Below are positions 18,892 to 25,713 of a stretch of 32,856 nt of DNA, in pieces. Location of the stretch: positions 1-32,856 of the forward strand of contig JBHELB010000049.1 in NCBI GenBank assembly GCA_041859045.1. Reading direction: 5' to 3'. Within the stretch, counting starts at the first letter, position 1; each line of letters opens with the position of its first letter. The notes under the pieces were generated by a model that was not told the DNA's origin, did no database searches, and worked only from the letters and a program-made list of their open reading frames with translations. Source of the DNA: JBHELB01 sp041859045. GTDB lineage: Bacteria; Hydrogenedentota; Hydrogenedentia; Hydrogenedentales; SLHB01. The position numbers and the translations under genes are program-made.

Positions 18892-18956
18892 GCACTACTC
18901 CTGAGATGCGCAAGGAGCCCACAAGGGTCTCGGGGTGGGTGAACACGGCGCCGCCT

Positions 18957-19196
18957 TTAGATCGCGTACTGCGCTCGAACCTTCTTGATCCGCTCCCACA
19001 CATCGGGCGCCACGTGGTCTTCGTCGATATGGTCAAAGACATTGGCAAGAATACGCCGTTCGGCGTCATCGAGTTGGTTGTCGTGGAGCGCAAAATGCAG
19101 CAAGGTGTCGAGTTCTTTCATGTCGAGCGCCCCATCGTCCGCAAACACGGCAAGGGCGAGATAAGCGAGCTTAATCTGTTCGGGCTTCTCCGTCAT
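18957..19196 (-). CDS. Small TerB-like helical acidic protein
   Basis: The 79-residue protein starts at ATG 19196, after an AGGAG site about 9 bases upstream. The upstream in-frame extension to 19601 is antisense to the sigma factor and is rejected. The sequence is all-helical and acidic (AYLALAVFADDGALDMKELDTLL, then LDDAERRILANVFDHIDEDHV), with the ADG-x-x-x-x-EL pattern of TerB-fold proteins. TerB proteins bind metal and work in membrane-associated stress systems, but no other ter gene is present. It may form an operon with the ligase/TPR gene 65 bases downstream. Confidence 0.75.
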   Translation of the reverse strand: MTEKPEQIKLAYLALAVFADDGALDMKELDTLLHFALHDNQLDDAERRILANVFDHIDEDHVAPDVWERIKKVRAQYAI

Positions 19197-19274
19197 GGGG
19201 TATTTCTCCTGACTCCGCACGCGCGGGTACCTTTTTATACCACGCGCGCGGGGCGCGCCGCGAGTCGGAAGTCT

Positions 19275-19304
19275 TTGCCTCCATACCTTCGCCCCGAGTA
19301 CAAT
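19275..19304 (+). promoter_or_regulatory. Candidate promoter for the ECF sigma operon
   Basis: TTGCCT (19275-19280), an 18-base spacer and TACAAT (19299-19304) lie about 118 bases before the sigma-factor ATG. No autoregulatory ECF-type motif was recognised, so housekeeping transcription is the simpler reading. Confidence 0.5.
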
Positions 19305-19421
19305 GCCACGGGTTCGTCTGCAATTTTCGCCTTTTTTGCTCGTCTGAAGGTGGGCAGTGAACCAGTAAGGAGGCGGCGACCCGGGGGCTGAAACGTTTTG
19401 GCTGTTCGGGTGTACCCTTAG

Positions 19422-20069
19422 ATGCGAACGCAACGAGACGAAGAGCATACGCACGTGCGCGGAGCGACGACCGGCAACCGGCCGAGTACGCCCCGAATCA
19501 GCGATGAGGCCTTGATGGCCGAACTGGGCCGGGGCGACCATGAGGCGCTTGCCGAGCTGATGAGGCGTTACCAGACGGACGTTTTCCGGTTCTGTCTTCA
19601 TTACGTCCGCGAAATCGAGCGAGCCCGTGAACTCGCCCAGGAGACGTTTATCCGGGTGTTTACCGCGCGGGACCGTTTCGACGAATCGCGGATATTCCGT
19701 CCGTGGCTCCTGTGTATTGCGCGAAATTTGTGCTTCAACGACCTGAAGCGCCGCCGGCCGTATACGATGGAATCCATCGACGAATACGCCAGCAGCGCCC
19801 GAAATGAGGTCGGCGAAGTGCTCAAGTCCCGGGCGGACGGCCCCGATGCCAGCTTGATGGGCGCGGAACGGCGCGCTTTCCTGGCCCGGGCCGTCTCTGG
19901 ACTAGACGACGAAGCCCGGGAAATAGTCATGCTGCGTTTCTTTGAGCGGATGCCCGCCAAGGACATCGGCGAAGTGATTGGCGTTTCGGAAGGTGCGGTG
20001 CGAACCAAACTGCATCGTATCCTCCGAGGACTACGAGCCCAGTACGGGCCGGAATACGAAGACCTGTGA
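19422..20069 (+). CDS. ECF-family RNA polymerase sigma factor
   Basis: The 215-residue protein is a sigma-70 of the extracytoplasmic-function type. Region 2 covers about 42-112: LMRRYQTDVFRFCLHYV, ARELAQETFIRVF and FRPWLLCIARNLCFNDLKRR. Region 4 covers about 150-208: LDDEAREIVMLRFFERMPAKDIGEVIGVSEGAVRTKLHRILRGL, with a helix-turn-helix. Region 3 is absent, as expected. A 25-residue unstructured N-terminal extension is present. Its stop codon overlaps the GTG start of the next gene (GTGA), the usual coupling with a cognate anti-sigma factor. Target promoters are unknown. The peptide cluster downstream has a sigma-70-like promoter, so direct control is not evident. Confidence 0.94.
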   Translation: MRTQRDEEHTHVRGATTGNRPSTPRISDEALMAELGRGDHEALAELMRRYQTDVFRFCLHYVREIERARELAQETFIRVFTARDRFDESRIFRPWLLCIARNLCFNDLKRRRPYTMESIDEYASSARNEVGEVLKSRADGPDASLMGAERRAFLARAVSGLDDEAREIVMLRFFERMPAKDIGEVIGVSEGAVRTKLHRILRGLRAQYGPEYEDL

Positions 20070-21610
20070 ATAGGGAAGAGCGCGAAAACATTCAGGACGA
20101 ACTCCTCGAGTACATCGAGGGGACGCTCTCTCCTGTTGTCGTGCAGCGTGTCCAACGCCGTTTGGAGGCCGATCCGGCCTATCGCCAGGAATACGACACC
20201 CTGCGCATGCTCATGGGCGACCTGGAGCAGATCGGCGTTTCCCTAGACGCCGCCACCCCCGCCATCGACCTCGTGGATCAGGTCATGGCCCGGGTACGCA
20301 ACGAAAAAATCGTCCCTCTCACCCCTCGGCGCAGATATCCCCGTGCCGTCGCCTGGGCGGCAAGCCTTGCCGCCGCGGCGGCGCTGGTGCTTTGGTTCAC
20401 GGTGGGTCTTCCCACGCTGCGCACGTCTGGTTTCCGTGTGGCGCAACACGCCGCAGCCCCCTCCGCAACCTCCAGCGCGGCCTCAAGCGCCGGGCATGAC
20501 GTTTCTGGGGAGTTCGCCCCGCTGCGTGATCGCGCTGCTCAGGTGATCGACGCCCTGCCCCAACCCAAGGGACGAGGGCTGCGCGCCAGCGAGCGCTTCG
20601 CGATGACGCAACCCCCTGACCTGAAGGATCTTACGGTCTCCGCCGTGGTGAAACTCGCCCAAGACGCCACTCTGGACAAAGAGGCCCGCGCGCGCCTGCT
20701 GGTCTTGGCCGCGCCGTCCGCGGACGCCGCCCGCAAGATTCTGCAAGAGCCCGCCGCCAGCCCAGAGGCGCAGGCCGGAGCCGCATTGGCCCTGTCTTCG
20801 GGCGAATCCGCGGCGGAATTGATGACCGTTGTCGGGAAATACCCCGATCGCGCCGAACTTCAGGCCCATTTAGCCCAAGTGCTTGCCGGCCAACCCGCCC
20901 ATGAGAAGCAGTGGGAGACCGCGCTAAGCGCCGCGCGCGCGCTGGACCAGGACAACGCCCTGACCTATTACCAGGAAGCCGTCGAGCGCCTGCGGCGCGG
21001 CGATCTGGAAGGCGCCTTGGCCGCGCTCGACCAGGCTCGCGCCCTCGAAGCGGTTTCCGCCTACGCCGGACAGAACGCGCGCGATGCACACGCGGCGCTC
21101 GTGGCCAGCGGAGTCGATCCCTCGACCGCCGAATTGCTGGCCGCCCTGAGCGCAGGGAACACGGAATACGACTCCCTTTACAAATTAGGGGAAAACTTGT
21201 TACAATATGGTCAGCAATACGCGGAGCAAGGAAACCTCGAAATCGCCCAGCAGCTCTATGAAGCGGCGCACCGGCTCGGAGTGCAGGTAGAGCAGGGCGC
21301 GGAATTCTCGCAAGAGCAGTTGGCGGGGCTTGATGTTCAGCGCGATTCCATCGAGGAACTGCAACAGTTGTTCACGACGATGGAATCGACGCAGGGGATG
21401 GAATGGCTTGTGGGGCAGACGGAGGCGCTTTCCCAGCAGTTGCGTGGCGTCTCGCAAGCGCTGGGCGCGCTGAACTCGCTGTTCTTCGGCGAGCACAGCA
21501 CGGAGTTTTGGGGAACGGTGGCCTCGAGCATTTTGCGCGACGGGGATCTGAGCGCGGCGCAGACGCTGATTGCACAGGGGCTAACGTCCGCGCCAGCGGC
21601 GTCAAGCTGA
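20066..21610 (+). CDS. Membrane anti-sigma-like protein with helical-repeat extracytoplasmic domain
   Basis: The 514-residue protein is translationally coupled to the sigma gene (GTG start overlaps the sigma stop). Residues 1-75 are helical and resemble an anti-sigma domain (ELLEYIEGTLSPVVVQRVQRRLEADPAYRQEYDTL), but there is no H-x3-C-x2-C zinc motif. A single membrane helix lies near 92-112 (AVAWAASLAAAAALVLWFTVG). About 400 residues of alanine-rich TPR/HEAT-like helices follow (for example ALTYYQEAVERLRRGDLEGALAALDQARAL). The layout suggests that the sigma factor is held at the membrane and an outside signal is sensed by helical repeats. Anti-sigma activity is inferred from coupling and topology; no proteolysis site is identifiable. 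Confidence 0.78.
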   Translation: MNREERENIQDELLEYIEGTLSPVVVQRVQRRLEADPAYRQEYDTLRMLMGDLEQIGVSLDAATPAIDLVDQVMARVRNEKIVPLTPRRRYPRAVAWAASLAAAAALVLWFTVGLPTLRTSGFRVAQHAAAPSATSSAASSAGHDVSGEFAPLRDRAAQVIDALPQPKGRGLRASERFAMTQPPDLKDLTVSAVVKLAQDATLDKEARARLLVLAAPSADAARKILQEPAASPEAQAGAALALSSGESAAELMTVVGKYPDRAELQAHLAQVLAGQPAHEKQWETALSAARALDQDNALTYYQEAVERLRRGDLEGALAALDQARALEAVSAYAGQNARDAHAALVASGVDPSTAELLAALSAGNTEYDSLYKLGENLLQYGQQYAEQGNLEIAQQLYEAAHRLGVQVEQGAEFSQEQLAGLDVQRDSIEELQQLFTTMESTQGMEWLVGQTEALSQQLRGVSQALGALNSLFFGEHSTEFWGTVASSILRDGDLSAAQTLIAQGLTSAPAASS

Positions 21611-21641
21611 GGCGGAAATACGCCGCTGACCCATGGCGATG

Positions 21642-21670
21642 TTGACTTTACGGGGATAATGGTACACAAT
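21642..21670 (+). promoter_or_regulatory. Promoter for the MKH peptide cluster
   Basis: TTGACT (21642-21647), a 17-base spacer and CACAAT (21665-21670) begin 31 bases after the anti-sigma-like gene. The predicted leader is about 90 bases. The cluster can therefore be transcribed independently of the sigma operon. Confidence 0.65.
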
Positions 21671-21764
21671 AGCTGCCACAGCCTTATCTTGGCCAGTTGT
21701 CAGGAAAAGGATGGAAAGGCAAAGAGACTCAATGACCAGTCGGAAGGAGAAGGGAGGTGAACGT

Positions 21765-21929
21765 ATGAAGCATGTGCAGATGCTGTCCAGCGAGAAGCCG
21801 ATGAAGGCCGAAGAGACCGCGTGGGTATGGTGGAAGAACCTGTTTCCTGCGGGTTTGGGCGGTCAGAATCTCCAGAACCAGCAGATGGTGTGGCTCGTTT
21901 CGCGCGTCGACCAGTGGTTGCAGAAATAA
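21765..21929 (+). CDS. MKH-family small peptide 1 (54 residues)
   Basis: First of four tandem short genes with a shared N-terminus. A near-perfect anti-16S match (GGAGGTGA, 21753-21760) lies just before the ATG, the strongest site in the cluster. Residues 1-15 follow the family pattern: MKH, V4, L7, S8, S9, P12, A15. The tail is unrelated to the other three: a tryptophan cluster (W20, W22, W23, W43, W51), a Gly-Leu-Gly-Gly turn and a Gln/Asn-rich stretch. It has no cysteine and no signal peptide. No family is recognised. It could be a precursor peptide, a leaderless membrane-active peptide or a small regulatory protein. Coding is supported by the ribosome site and the shared N-terminus. Confidence 0.8.
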   Translation: MKHVQMLSSEKPMKAEETAWVWWKNLFPAGLGGQNLQNQQMVWLVSRVDQWLQK

Positions 21930-22115
21930 GGATCGATTTCGATTCCTGCAGTCATCGACGTGAACGAGGGTAGTGCGCATCTATGGGTGCGCGCGAATCT
22001 GCAAACGTTACTGAAGCGCGCATTCGCGTGCGGAAGGACAAGGGACTATTGAACGGGAAAGGGCGATTCGTAAGGACGCCCACCCTGTTCAAGTGCCGCA
22101 AGAGAGGGTTTGACC

Positions 22116-22280
22116 ATGAAGCATCTGAAGGTTGTGTCGAAGGACGCTCCGTCGACGGCGGCGATTTGGACGTGGCCGGCGGAAGTCAAGGCGGGTGGCG
22201 CCGGTAGCGCGAAGAACGCGTACGCGAATCTCTTGTCGTGGTTCGTGCCGAGCGGCAATTACGATCCGACCGATTTCTAA
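22116..22280 (+). CDS. MKH-family small peptide 2 (54 residues)
   Basis: Second member, 186 bases after the first; GAGAGGG precedes the ATG by 7-8 bases. Residues 1-15 fit the family: MKH, L4, V7, S8, K9, P12, A15. The following region has W18, W20 and P21, a Gly-Ala-rich middle (KAGGAGSAKNAYANLL), W42, and an acidic Tyr-Asp-Pro-Thr-Asp-Phe end. There is no cysteine and no signal peptide. Overlapping longer frames in other phases (such as 21983-22207) lack ribosome sites and family resemblance. Function unknown; the reading rests on repetition of the N-terminal pattern. Confidence 0.78.
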   Translation: MKHLKVVSKDAPSTAAIWTWPAEVKAGGAGSAKNAYANLLSWFVPSGNYDPTDF

Positions 22281-22300
22281 GCTGTTGTCTAGTTCCTGTG

Positions 22301-22324
22301 TGCCTCAGCCCAGACGCTGAGGCA
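22301..22324 (+). other. Hairpin between MKH peptides 2 and 3
   Basis: A perfect 9-bp stem (22301-22309 with 22316-22324) encloses CCAGAC. No T-run follows, so it is more likely an RNA processing or stability element than a terminator. Confidence 0.7.
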
Positions 22325-22358
22325 TGCAGGGCTGCTACACGCGTAGGGAGATAATGGA

Positions 22359-22487
22359 ATGAAGCATGTCAGTATCGTTACGAAGAGCCGTCCGGCGTAT
22401 GCCGAAGCCGCTCCGGTCAAGCAGCCAAAGAATTGGGCTTCGCTGGGTTCGCTTTGGGCGCTGTTCGGCACTATCGACGCCGACTAG
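22359..22487 (+). CDS. MKH-family small peptide 3 (42 residues)
   Basis: Third and shortest member; AGGGAG lies 8 bases before the ATG. Residues 1-15 follow the family: MKH, V4, V7, T8, K9, P12, A15. The tail is short: a Pro/Lys linker (APVKQPKN), then a compact amphipathic helix candidate (WASLGSLWALFG with two tryptophans) and an acidic end. No cysteine. It resembles peptide 4 most closely over residues 1-15 (VTK at 7-9, PA at 12-13). Function unknown. Confidence 0.78.
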   Translation: MKHVSIVTKSRPAYAEAAPVKQPKNWASLGSLWALFGTIDAD

Positions 22488-22517
22488 TTTCTGAAACGGT
22501 AAGGCGGCGCTGATCAT

Positions 22518-22571
22518 CGCGGGAGAAATCCCCGCACGGTAGACCGCCGTAGGCGCGGGAGAGATTCCGCG
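22518..22571 (+). other. Pair of similar GNRA-loop hairpins before MKH peptide 4
   Basis: Two stems with the same 5' arm, CGCGGGA, occur at 22518-22535 (loop GAAA, one bulged C) and 22554-22571 (loop GAGA, 7 bp). The second ends 4 bases before the ribosome site of peptide 4, so folding could affect its translation or protect a processed message. Confidence 0.6.
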
Positions 22572-22590
22572 AGCAAGGAGAAAGACTATC

Positions 22591-22740
22591 ATGAAGCATA
22601 TCGCTCATGTGACGAAGACGAAGCCTGCTCTGGCTGTTGGCCCTGGCATTGGCGGCAAGGTTGAGATGGGCGACTGGGTGGATTGGCTGGAAGGCCTTCT
22701 GTTCGGCTGGTGGGTTGCCCCGAAGAACAACGCCAACTAA
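22591..22740 (+). CDS. MKH-family small peptide 4 (49 residues)
   Basis: Fourth member; AAGGAG precedes the ATG by about 10 bases. Residues 1-15 follow the family: MKH, I4, V7, T8, K9, P12, A15. A Gly/Pro linker (VGPGIGGK) leads into a strongly amphipathic, tryptophan-rich segment (GDWVDWLEGLLFGWWVAP; W29, W32, W40, W41) and a polar end. No cysteine. A paired hairpin and terminator follow, so it is the last gene of the unit. A membrane-interacting peptide is plausible but unproven. Confidence 0.8.
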   Translation: MKHIAHVTKTKPALAVGPGIGGKVEMGDWVDWLEGLLFGWWVAPKNNAN

Positions 22741-22767
22741 CGCTTGCTTTTGAAATCAACGCCCGTT

Positions 22768-22783
22768 CTCCGGTTCGCCGGAG
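22768..22783 (+). other. UUCG-loop hairpin after MKH peptide 4
   Basis: CTCCGG-TTCG-CCGGAG is a perfect 6-bp stem with a stable tetraloop, 20 bases before the terminator. It probably protects the 3' end of the message. Confidence 0.65.
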
Positions 22784-22802
22784 CAAACGAGCGAAGAGGA
22801 TG

Positions 22803-22835
22803 AGCCGTGGAGTTTCCTCTGCGGCTTTTTCTTTT
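22803..22835 (+). terminator. Rho-independent terminator of the MKH peptide cluster
   Basis: A 10-bp stem (22803-22812 with 22817-22826, two G-U pairs) and a TTTC loop are followed by TTTTCTTTT. It ends the plus-strand unit before the convergent sensor gene. Confidence 0.85.
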
Positions 22836-22950
22836 GAAATGGGCTCCTGACGTTTTTGTGGACGTTACCCAAGGGGCGAGTGTACGTTTGAACGAATGTA
22901 TCTCGATGTAAAGCCGCAGCGGGAATCAGCGCAAGGCAATCTGAGATGCC

Positions 22951-23910
22951 CTAGTCCACGATTTTGCGCGCGGTAATATCGCGCGTGATTCCCACCAAGC
23001 CCATGATTTCGCCTTTGACATTGCGAATGGGCATCTTGGTCGAAGCCAAGCGGCGGGGCGATCCGTCGCGCGGACATTTGCGCTGCACAACCCGATCCAC
23101 GATAGGTTGTCCGCTCTCAAACAACAGCGCCTCCAGCGCTTCTGTGTCCACAACATCTTCTTCCGAATAGCAATCGCGATCGGTATGGCCGATGGCGTCC
23201 TCAGGCCGCGCGACGCCCAAGAAGTGCGCCAGTGCGGCGTTAATACGCGTGTAGCGACTCTCGCGATCTTTGAAATAAACAAAGTCGATGGTGGTTTCCA
23301 TCAGCGTTCGCAGAAAGATGTCGTCCTGCGTATGCGCCATTTCCGAATTGCGGCGCAGCAGATAGCCGCCAATTAACGTCGCTACCGTGGTGAGCGTCCG
23401 ATCGAGCACGCGGTTCCAGGGCGGAGCTGTCTTGTCCATGTCCGCACGCACGAATCCCCACACACCATCCACAAACACCGGCGCGGCCCACGCGGAATAG
23501 GGCGGTTTCGCCCCGAGAGACTCGCGCTCGTCCGAAGGCCACTCCGCAACCACGCCGCCGGCCACGGCGCCCGATGCGAACGCCTCGAGCCAATGCCGGG
23601 GCACAAGAACCGCATCGTCACGCTCCGAGCGATCGGCCTCACGTTCGGCGTCGAGCCCGCGCCCCCACCCCGCGCGCGCCATCGCCATCACGCGGCCCGT
23701 GGCGAGATCCGCGTGGTTTTCAAAAAGCGTGAGGCGGGTCGCCTTCAGCGCCTCGCCCACCATCGCCACCACCTGATCGAGCAGCTCGCGATGGGCCGTG
23801 TGCGACAGCACGCGCGCCGCTTCGCACACGACTTCCAAAAGCGCGGCAACAGCCTGAGTGTCTTCCGCCCACGACTCCGCTTTCGAATTGCCATCGGTGG
23901 GTTGCTTCAT
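22951..23910 (-). CDS. GAF-PAS sensory protein without an output domain
   Basis: The 319-residue cytoplasmic protein has an N-terminal GAF domain (about 15-185: LLDQVVAMVGEALKATRLTLFEN, and a WAAPVFVDGVWGFVRAD strand pair). A linking helix and a PAS domain follow (about 200-315: FLRTLMETTIDFVYFKDRESRYTRIN, then STKMPIRNVKGEIMGLVGITRDITARK). Such pairs usually precede a histidine kinase, GGDEF or PAS-linked ATPase, but here the frame stops four residues after the PAS domain and no kinase-coding remnant follows. Either it is a stand-alone sensor acting through protein contact, or it has lost its output part. Start chosen at ATG 23910; ATG 23937 is an alternative with no better site. It converges on the peptide cluster. 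Confidence 0.8.
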   Translation of the reverse strand: MKQPTDGNSKAESWAEDTQAVAALLEVVCEAARVLSHTAHRELLDQVVAMVGEALKATRLTLFENHADLATGRVMAMARAGWGRGLDAEREADRSERDDAVLVPRHWLEAFASGAVAGGVVAEWPSDERESLGAKPPYSAWAAPVFVDGVWGFVRADMDKTAPPWNRVLDRTLTTVATLIGGYLLRRNSEMAHTQDDIFLRTLMETTIDFVYFKDRESRYTRINAALAHFLGVARPEDAIGHTDRDCYSEEDVVDTEALEALLFESGQPIVDRVVQRKCPRDGSPRRLASTKMPIRNVKGEIMGLVGITRDITARKIVD

Positions 23911-23931
23911 CCCAATCACACACTCCCATGA

Positions 23932-23943
23932 CGCCATATGGCG
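23932..23943. promoter_or_regulatory. Palindrome at the start of the GAF-PAS gene
   Basis: CGCCATATGGCG is a perfect 12-base palindrome 22 bases upstream of the chosen start codon. It may be an operator, or part of the coding sequence if the earlier start (23937) is used. Confidence 0.35.
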
Positions 23944-24818
23944 CTTTGAACTACCCTGCGGACGCTTTCGCAAAAAGGTCTCCGCGCAATTCCGCAGAGA
24001 TACTCATCCTCAGAAGATCCTAGACGTGCTCTCTAATGTACCCATCTCCGCTCTTAGTGTTTCAAACGATGCGTCGCAACACGCTGTAAAGTGGATCTTT
24101 CAGACAACTACGGGACAGACGAAACCTCGCCTAGGAAACGGGAGCGCTATCTGGAAGTACCCCTTGCGCAAATGAGAGAACCCCTTCCCACTGACGGGTC
24201 AGTTGCTACCTATCTGCGAAAGAACTTCCGTCCTGCCGAGACGTCACCGCTCGCAAAGTCATAACAACAAACCGCAAAATCACGTAGCGAATTTAACAAG
24301 ATTCGGCGGAGGTATATGCTGAAAAATTCACACCTCGGCTATTACGGCGCGAAAAGTGTAGCAGGAAATTTCACCAAAAGCAATTTCAGTATCTTGGATA
24401 GGACTTGAATAATCACACCAAAAACGCCGGATAATTATCATTTTTAAACCATCTTTTCGTTTTATTCGTATTTCATACTCGCGAGATTTGCCGGAAATCT
24501 ACACAGAACCCATGATTGCCTAGGATTAGGAAGTGAATAGAAATTACAGGAGGGACCAATCAATATTCCAGTAGACGACAGTAAGAATATAACGGAATTC
24601 CTACTCTTCGATTGTTTAGCGGCACTTAGCCATTGCGTTCGGCTTGCTGCTATTTCAAGAGATCATTTCCGCGCTGAAGTGATCGCCAAAATTACGATGA
24701 TCGTGTGCCAGGCGGAACAGACTCGAATTCTGCCGCGACAGTCCATGAGAAAATGCGCATGCGGTGTTCCCGGCGCGAGTTTGCTACGATAGAATAGCCG
24801 ATGGTTGGAGAAGAAAGT
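23944..24818. other. AT-richer 0.9-kb stretch, no convincing gene
   Basis: Base composition falls clearly below that of the flanks, most strongly at 24250-24620. I see no tRNA, CRISPR repeat, terminator or recognisable protein. A 30-codon frame at 24316-24408 follows GGAGG, but the spacing is only 3 bases and it resembles nothing. A frame open from about 24543 to 24789 has GGAGG but no ATG, GTG or TTG near it. The region may be a decayed gene, a recent insertion, or a non-coding RNA or regulatory region. Confidence 0.5.
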
Positions 24819-25571
24819 ATGCTGCTCAAATTGATTGCGTGCAACGTATTTCAGCGCGAGGCGTTTCTCTGCGCGGCGCGCTCCCCCCATGTGATCGACG
24901 TCGAGTTTTCCGAAGTAGGCGAACATGTGCATCCCGCACAGTTGCGGGAATCCATACAGGCTCGCATCGATGCTGCGTCAAGTTGCGCAAAATCGTATGA
25001 GGCGATCTTGCTGCTCTACGGGCTTTGTGGCGGTGCGGCCCCTGGCCTTGTGGCGCGCAATGTGCCGTTGGTCATGCCCCGCGCCCATGACTGCTGCACG
25101 ATCCTGCTCGGATCGCGGGAGCGATTCCAGGAACATTTTGGCGATGACCCCAGCACGCCGTTCGGCTCGACCGGATACCTCGAGCGCGGCAACTATCTGT
25201 TGCACGCGGGCGACGGGGGCGTGGGGATACGATACGGCGATGGGTATGCACAGTTGGTTGAGCAGTACGGCGAGGAAGCCGCCGTGTACATTTGGGAAAC
25301 GATGAATCCCCAGCGCCATCTCGACACCCCTGGGCGCGCGGTGTTCATCGATATCCCCGAGACCGCAGGGCTAGGGCACGCGGAGCAATTTCAGCGTTCC
25401 GCCGAAGAGCATGGCCGACAGTATCTTCGACTCGAGGGTAACCTGCGCCTCATAGACGGCCTTCTTAACGGCCCTTGGCCGAAGGACGAATATCTCCTCA
25501 TTCCCCCAGGCCATCGCGTTGCGGGCGTCTACGACTGGACCGAGATCATCCGCGCCGAACCAGGCGAGTAG
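24819..25571 (+). CDS. DUF1638 family protein
   Basis: The 250-residue cytoplasmic protein has the DUF1638 pattern. It opens with the strand LLKLIACNVFQRE, then has YGLCGG (67-72), PRAHDCC (87-93) followed by TILLGSRERF, and a Y-x-ERG(N) segment. The conserved C70, H90, D91 and C92 suggest a metal or cofactor site, but the biochemical role of the family is unknown to me. I start at ATG 24819, 8 bases after TTGGAG; ATG 24801 lies before that site. A TAGAAT box at 24790-24795 could be a -10 element without a clear -35. It stands alone, 142 bases before the esterase pair, which has its own promoter. Confidence 0.87.
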   Translation: MLLKLIACNVFQREAFLCAARSPHVIDVEFSEVGEHVHPAQLRESIQARIDAASSCAKSYEAILLLYGLCGGAAPGLVARNVPLVMPRAHDCCTILLGSRERFQEHFGDDPSTPFGSTGYLERGNYLLHAGDGGVGIRYGDGYAQLVEQYGEEAAVYIWETMNPQRHLDTPGRAVFIDIPETAGLGHAEQFQRSAEEHGRQYLRLEGNLRLIDGLLNGPWPKDEYLLIPPGHRVAGVYDWTEIIRAEPGE

Positions 25572-25598
25572 GGTGTTCGTCCCCGCAAAACGTCATCT

Positions 25599-25626
25599 TT
25601 GATCCTAAGAAGAGATGGGCTATCAT
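25599..25626 (+). promoter_or_regulatory. Candidate promoter of the tandem esterase operon
   Basis: TTGATC (25599-25604), a 16-base spacer and TATCAT (25621-25626) give a leader of about 80 bases before the first esterase ATG. Confidence 0.5.
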
Positions 25627-25713
25627 ATCCGTCTATCTGCCGGGGAGTCCGGGGGATGAAGAGTTAGAGGAACGGGTGGGGGTAGGTGACCCACGTACCG
25701 CAGGAGAAGAGCC

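Noticed and set aside
18957..19601. 214-codon version of the TerB-like gene
   Set aside because: The extra N-terminal part is antisense to the sigma gene and its promoter; ATG 19196 has a proper AGGAG site.
21983..22207. 74-codon frame overlapping MKH peptide 2
   Set aside because: Different phase, no ribosome site, no resemblance to the peptide family; peptide 2 explains the region better.
24316..24408. 30-codon frame after GGAGG in the AT-rich stretch
   Set aside because: Spacing of 3 bases is too short, and it lacks the MKH pattern or any other feature.
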